Assembly: GCF_000092125.1 (NCBI RefSeq)
Contig: NC_014212.1
Location: forward strand, 3,062,279-3,126,278
Length of the DNA: 64,000 bases
Reading direction: 5' to 3'
DNA from: Allomeiothermus silvanus DSM 9946
GTDB taxonomy: Bacteria; Deinococcota; Deinococci; Deinococcales; Thermaceae
Made by a program: the position numbers and the translations under genes. Shown piece after piece: positions 62,764-64,000 of this stretch. The notes under the pieces are model-generated. The model was not told where the DNA came from. It saw only the letters and a list, made by a program, of their open reading frames with translations, and made no database searches. Numbering within the stretch: position 1 is the first letter of the stretch; every line of letters starts with the position of its first letter.

Positions 62764-62895
62764 TGGCAGGCATTCGGACTTCGGGCGGTAACAGGTGGCT
62801 CGCTTCGCTTACCACCAGCCCCAATGCACCGTCACCGTTGCGCGACAGTACCGGAATGGCAAGATCAACCCTGCTTCACCGGATTTCCCCACTTT
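62764..62895 (-). ncRNA. Cobalamin riboswitch aptamer
   Basis: Read on the minus strand: GGGGAAATCCGGTGAAGCAGG (first conserved part; 62872-62890 approx.), then TACTGTCGCGCAACGGTGA, and the B12 box AGTCCGAATGCCTGCC (62765-62780 on +). These three elements in order are the canonical cobalamin aptamer. The aptamer lies about 135 bases ahead of btuF, followed by a terminator hairpin, so it is a transcriptional OFF switch for btuFCD. Minor 5' boundary uncertainty remains. Confidence 0.9.
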
Positions 62896-62962
62896 AAGCC
62901 TGAGCTACGCGCCCAGACACCAGGAATTCACCGAGCTGTATCGCCCTAGCGGGCTTATCCTC

Positions 62963-62991
62963 ACCGTACACCCTTTACCGGTCCTTGACAA
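62963..62991 (-). promoter_or_regulatory. Candidate promoter of btuFCD
   Basis: On the minus strand TTGTCA (62986-62991 on +) and TACGGT (62963-62968) are 17 bases apart, upstream of the aptamer. The IS481 element starts at 63001, 10 bp beyond the -35 box. Confidence 0.5.
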
Positions 62992-63048
62992 GGAGGCTCG
63001 CCTGAACCCGGACAAACACATGTGAGACTCTAAGCTGGGATAAAAAGA

Positions 63049-63077
63049 GGGGAACCGACCAGGAAAGGAGGTTCCCC
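63049..63077 (+). promoter_or_regulatory. Hairpin that would hide the transposase ribosome-binding site
   Basis: GGGGAACC (63049-63056) pairs perfectly with GGTTCCCC (63070-63077). The Shine-Dalgarno sequence AAAGGAGG (63064-63071) overlaps the loop and the right arm, 8 bases before the GTG start at 63080. In long read-through transcripts this stem would lower translation, a known way for IS elements to avoid activation from outside promoters. Confidence 0.6.
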
Positions 63078-63079
63078 AG

Positions 63080-64000
63080 GTGCAGTTTACCACCGTTGGC
63101 CGAGAGATATGGAGAGGCGCTAGACAAGCACAGAGGCTGGCCGAGGCCAACGCAAGCGACCCAGAGGTCCAGGAACGTCTGCGCAAGCTCCGACTGGTCA
63201 AAGCCCTGCGTGAAAGTAAAAAGAGCTGGAAGGAGATCCAGGACCTGGTCGGGATCAGCCGGGCCACCTACCACCGCTGGCAAAAAGCCCTAAAAGAAAA
63301 GGGCCTGGCTGGACTCAAACCCCGCTCCCGCCGCCCTAAGCACCTGCGCACAAAGGTCCACTGGACCCCAGGGCTGCTCATTAGAATAGAAACTCTCCGC
63401 AAGGAAAACCCCACCTGGGGACGCTGGTCCATCTGGCTTACCCTCCGCAAGGAGGGTTTCCAGATGAGCGAACGCACGGTGGGGCGCATCCTGGCCTACC
63501 TGGAGAAGCACCGACGTATCGAGAGCGTGGCCGGCTACCTGGCCCGGACTCAAAGAGGGAAGCTAAAGCGAAGGGTAAACCGGCCCTACGCCAAAAGGAA
63601 GCCCCGAGGATACGAGGCCAGGGCTCCTGGGGACCTGGTCCAGGTGGACACCCTCACCCTGACCTTAGGACCGGGAAGCATGGTCAAGCACTTCTCGGCG
63701 ATTGACCTCCATAGCCGGTTTGTCCTGGCGGAGGTGCACAGCCGGGCCACGGCTAAGCTTTCTGAGGGGTTCTTGTCCTTGCTTCTGGCCAGGGCCCCTT
63801 TTCCCATCCGGGCCATCCAGGTGGATGGGGGCAGCGAGTTCATGGCCGAGTTTGAGGAGGCCTGCTGTGCTCTGGGGATTGCCTTGTTTGTGCTACCGCC
63901 GAGGAGTCCTAAACTCAATGGTCACGTGGAGCGGATGCAGCGGACCTTCAAGGAGGAGTTCTACACCCGGCCTTTGCCCACCCCGCTCAGCGAGCTGCAG
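63080..64000 (+). CDS. IS481-family transposase (partial, 3' end outside window)
   Basis: The first 307 codons of a DDE integrase-type transposase. An N-terminal helix-turn-helix region (SWKEIQDLVGISRATYHRWQKALKEKGLAGLKPRSRRPK) is followed by the core with LVQVDTLTLTLG (first Asp), AIQVDGGSEFMAEF (second Asp) and SPKLNGHVERMQRTFKEEF (Glu), typical of IS481. GTG 63080 is set by AAAGGAGG upstream. The frame is open to the last base of the window. Confidence 0.92.
   Translation, partial: MQFTTVGREIWRGARQAQRLAEANASDPEVQERLRKLRLVKALRESKKSWKEIQDLVGISRATYHRWQKALKEKGLAGLKPRSRRPKHLRTKVHWTPGLLIRIETLRKENPTWGRWSIWLTLRKEGFQMSERTVGRILAYLEKHRRIESVAGYLARTQRGKLKRRVNRPYAKRKPRGYEARAPGDLVQVDTLTLTLGPGSMVKHFSAIDLHSRFVLAEVHSRATAKLSEGFLSLLLARAPFPIRAIQVDGGSEFMAEFEEACCALGIALFVLPPRSPKLNGHVERMQRTFKEEFYTRPLPTPLSELQ

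Larger units (their letters stand above)
63001..64000 (+). mobile_element. IS481-type insertion sequence (right copy, runs off window)
   Basis: Its first 87 bp equal the reverse complement of 1-87, so the same element lies at both ends of the window facing outwards. It carries a transposase starting at 63080 and is cut by the window end. The left end (CCTGAACCCGGACAAACACA then TGTGAGACTC) has no visible partner here. Confidence 0.9.

Overview
The window looks like a chromosomal segment of a Deinococcus-Thermus bacterium, most likely Meiothermus or a close relative. This is an inference from high G+C, Thermus-like housekeeping proteins, a PaaR-type operator ahead of the phenylacetate genes, -10 boxes placed right before start codons (leaderless promoters), and a striking excess of the hexamer CTCGAG. 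No rRNA, tRNA or CRISPR array was found. Both ends of the window lie in copies of the same IS481-type insertion sequence, pointing outwards.

Layout. 0.1-7.4 kb: housekeeping genes (lspA, aspartate aminotransferase, a DUF4384 protein, asparaginase, DUF309, trxA, plsX, mscS). 7.4-8.9 kb: an ISAs1-family element sitting in the last codons of a tiny membrane-peptide gene. 9-16.8 kb: esterase, GlcE-like protein, lipid kinase, acetyltransferases, HDAC-like deacetylase, PAP2 phosphatase, endonuclease V. 17-25 kb: a MoxR/DUF58/von Willebrand A cluster with secreted or membrane partners. 25-28 kb: paaABCD (phenylacetyl-CoA epoxidase) with a recognisable promoter and PaaR-type operator. 28-29.2 kb: GNAT and phosphoesterase genes.

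29.3-44.8 kb: two identical, same-orientation IS256-family copies bracket about 11.5 kb. The left copy carries a nested IS3-family element. Between them lie a truncated nucleoside hydrolase, two FGGY sugar kinases, a DeoR regulator, a zinc polyol-type dehydrogenase, an ABC sugar importer without its own ATPase, a SIS-domain isomerase, a TIM-barrel isomerase and a transposase remnant. From about 35.3 to 42.9 kb this segment almost lacks CTCGAG, as expected for acquired DNA. Together the genes read as a polyol or pentose uptake and catabolism island whose substrate cannot be told from sequence.

44.8-55.5 kb: type III glutamine synthetase with repeated upstream motifs, uridine phosphorylase, a GNAT pseudogene, a second xylulokinase, a membrane-anchored molybdopterin oxidoreductase, and a TetR/ABC-2 exporter/outer-membrane-type barrel/LolA-like operon whose regulator start codon lies inside a perfect palindrome. 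55.5-56.4 kb: a decayed IS5-family element. 56.5-63 kb: nitroreductase, OppA-type binding protein, small proteins, and a btuFCD cobalamin uptake operon led by a terminator-type cobalamin riboswitch, with the right-hand IS481 element just upstream of its promoter.
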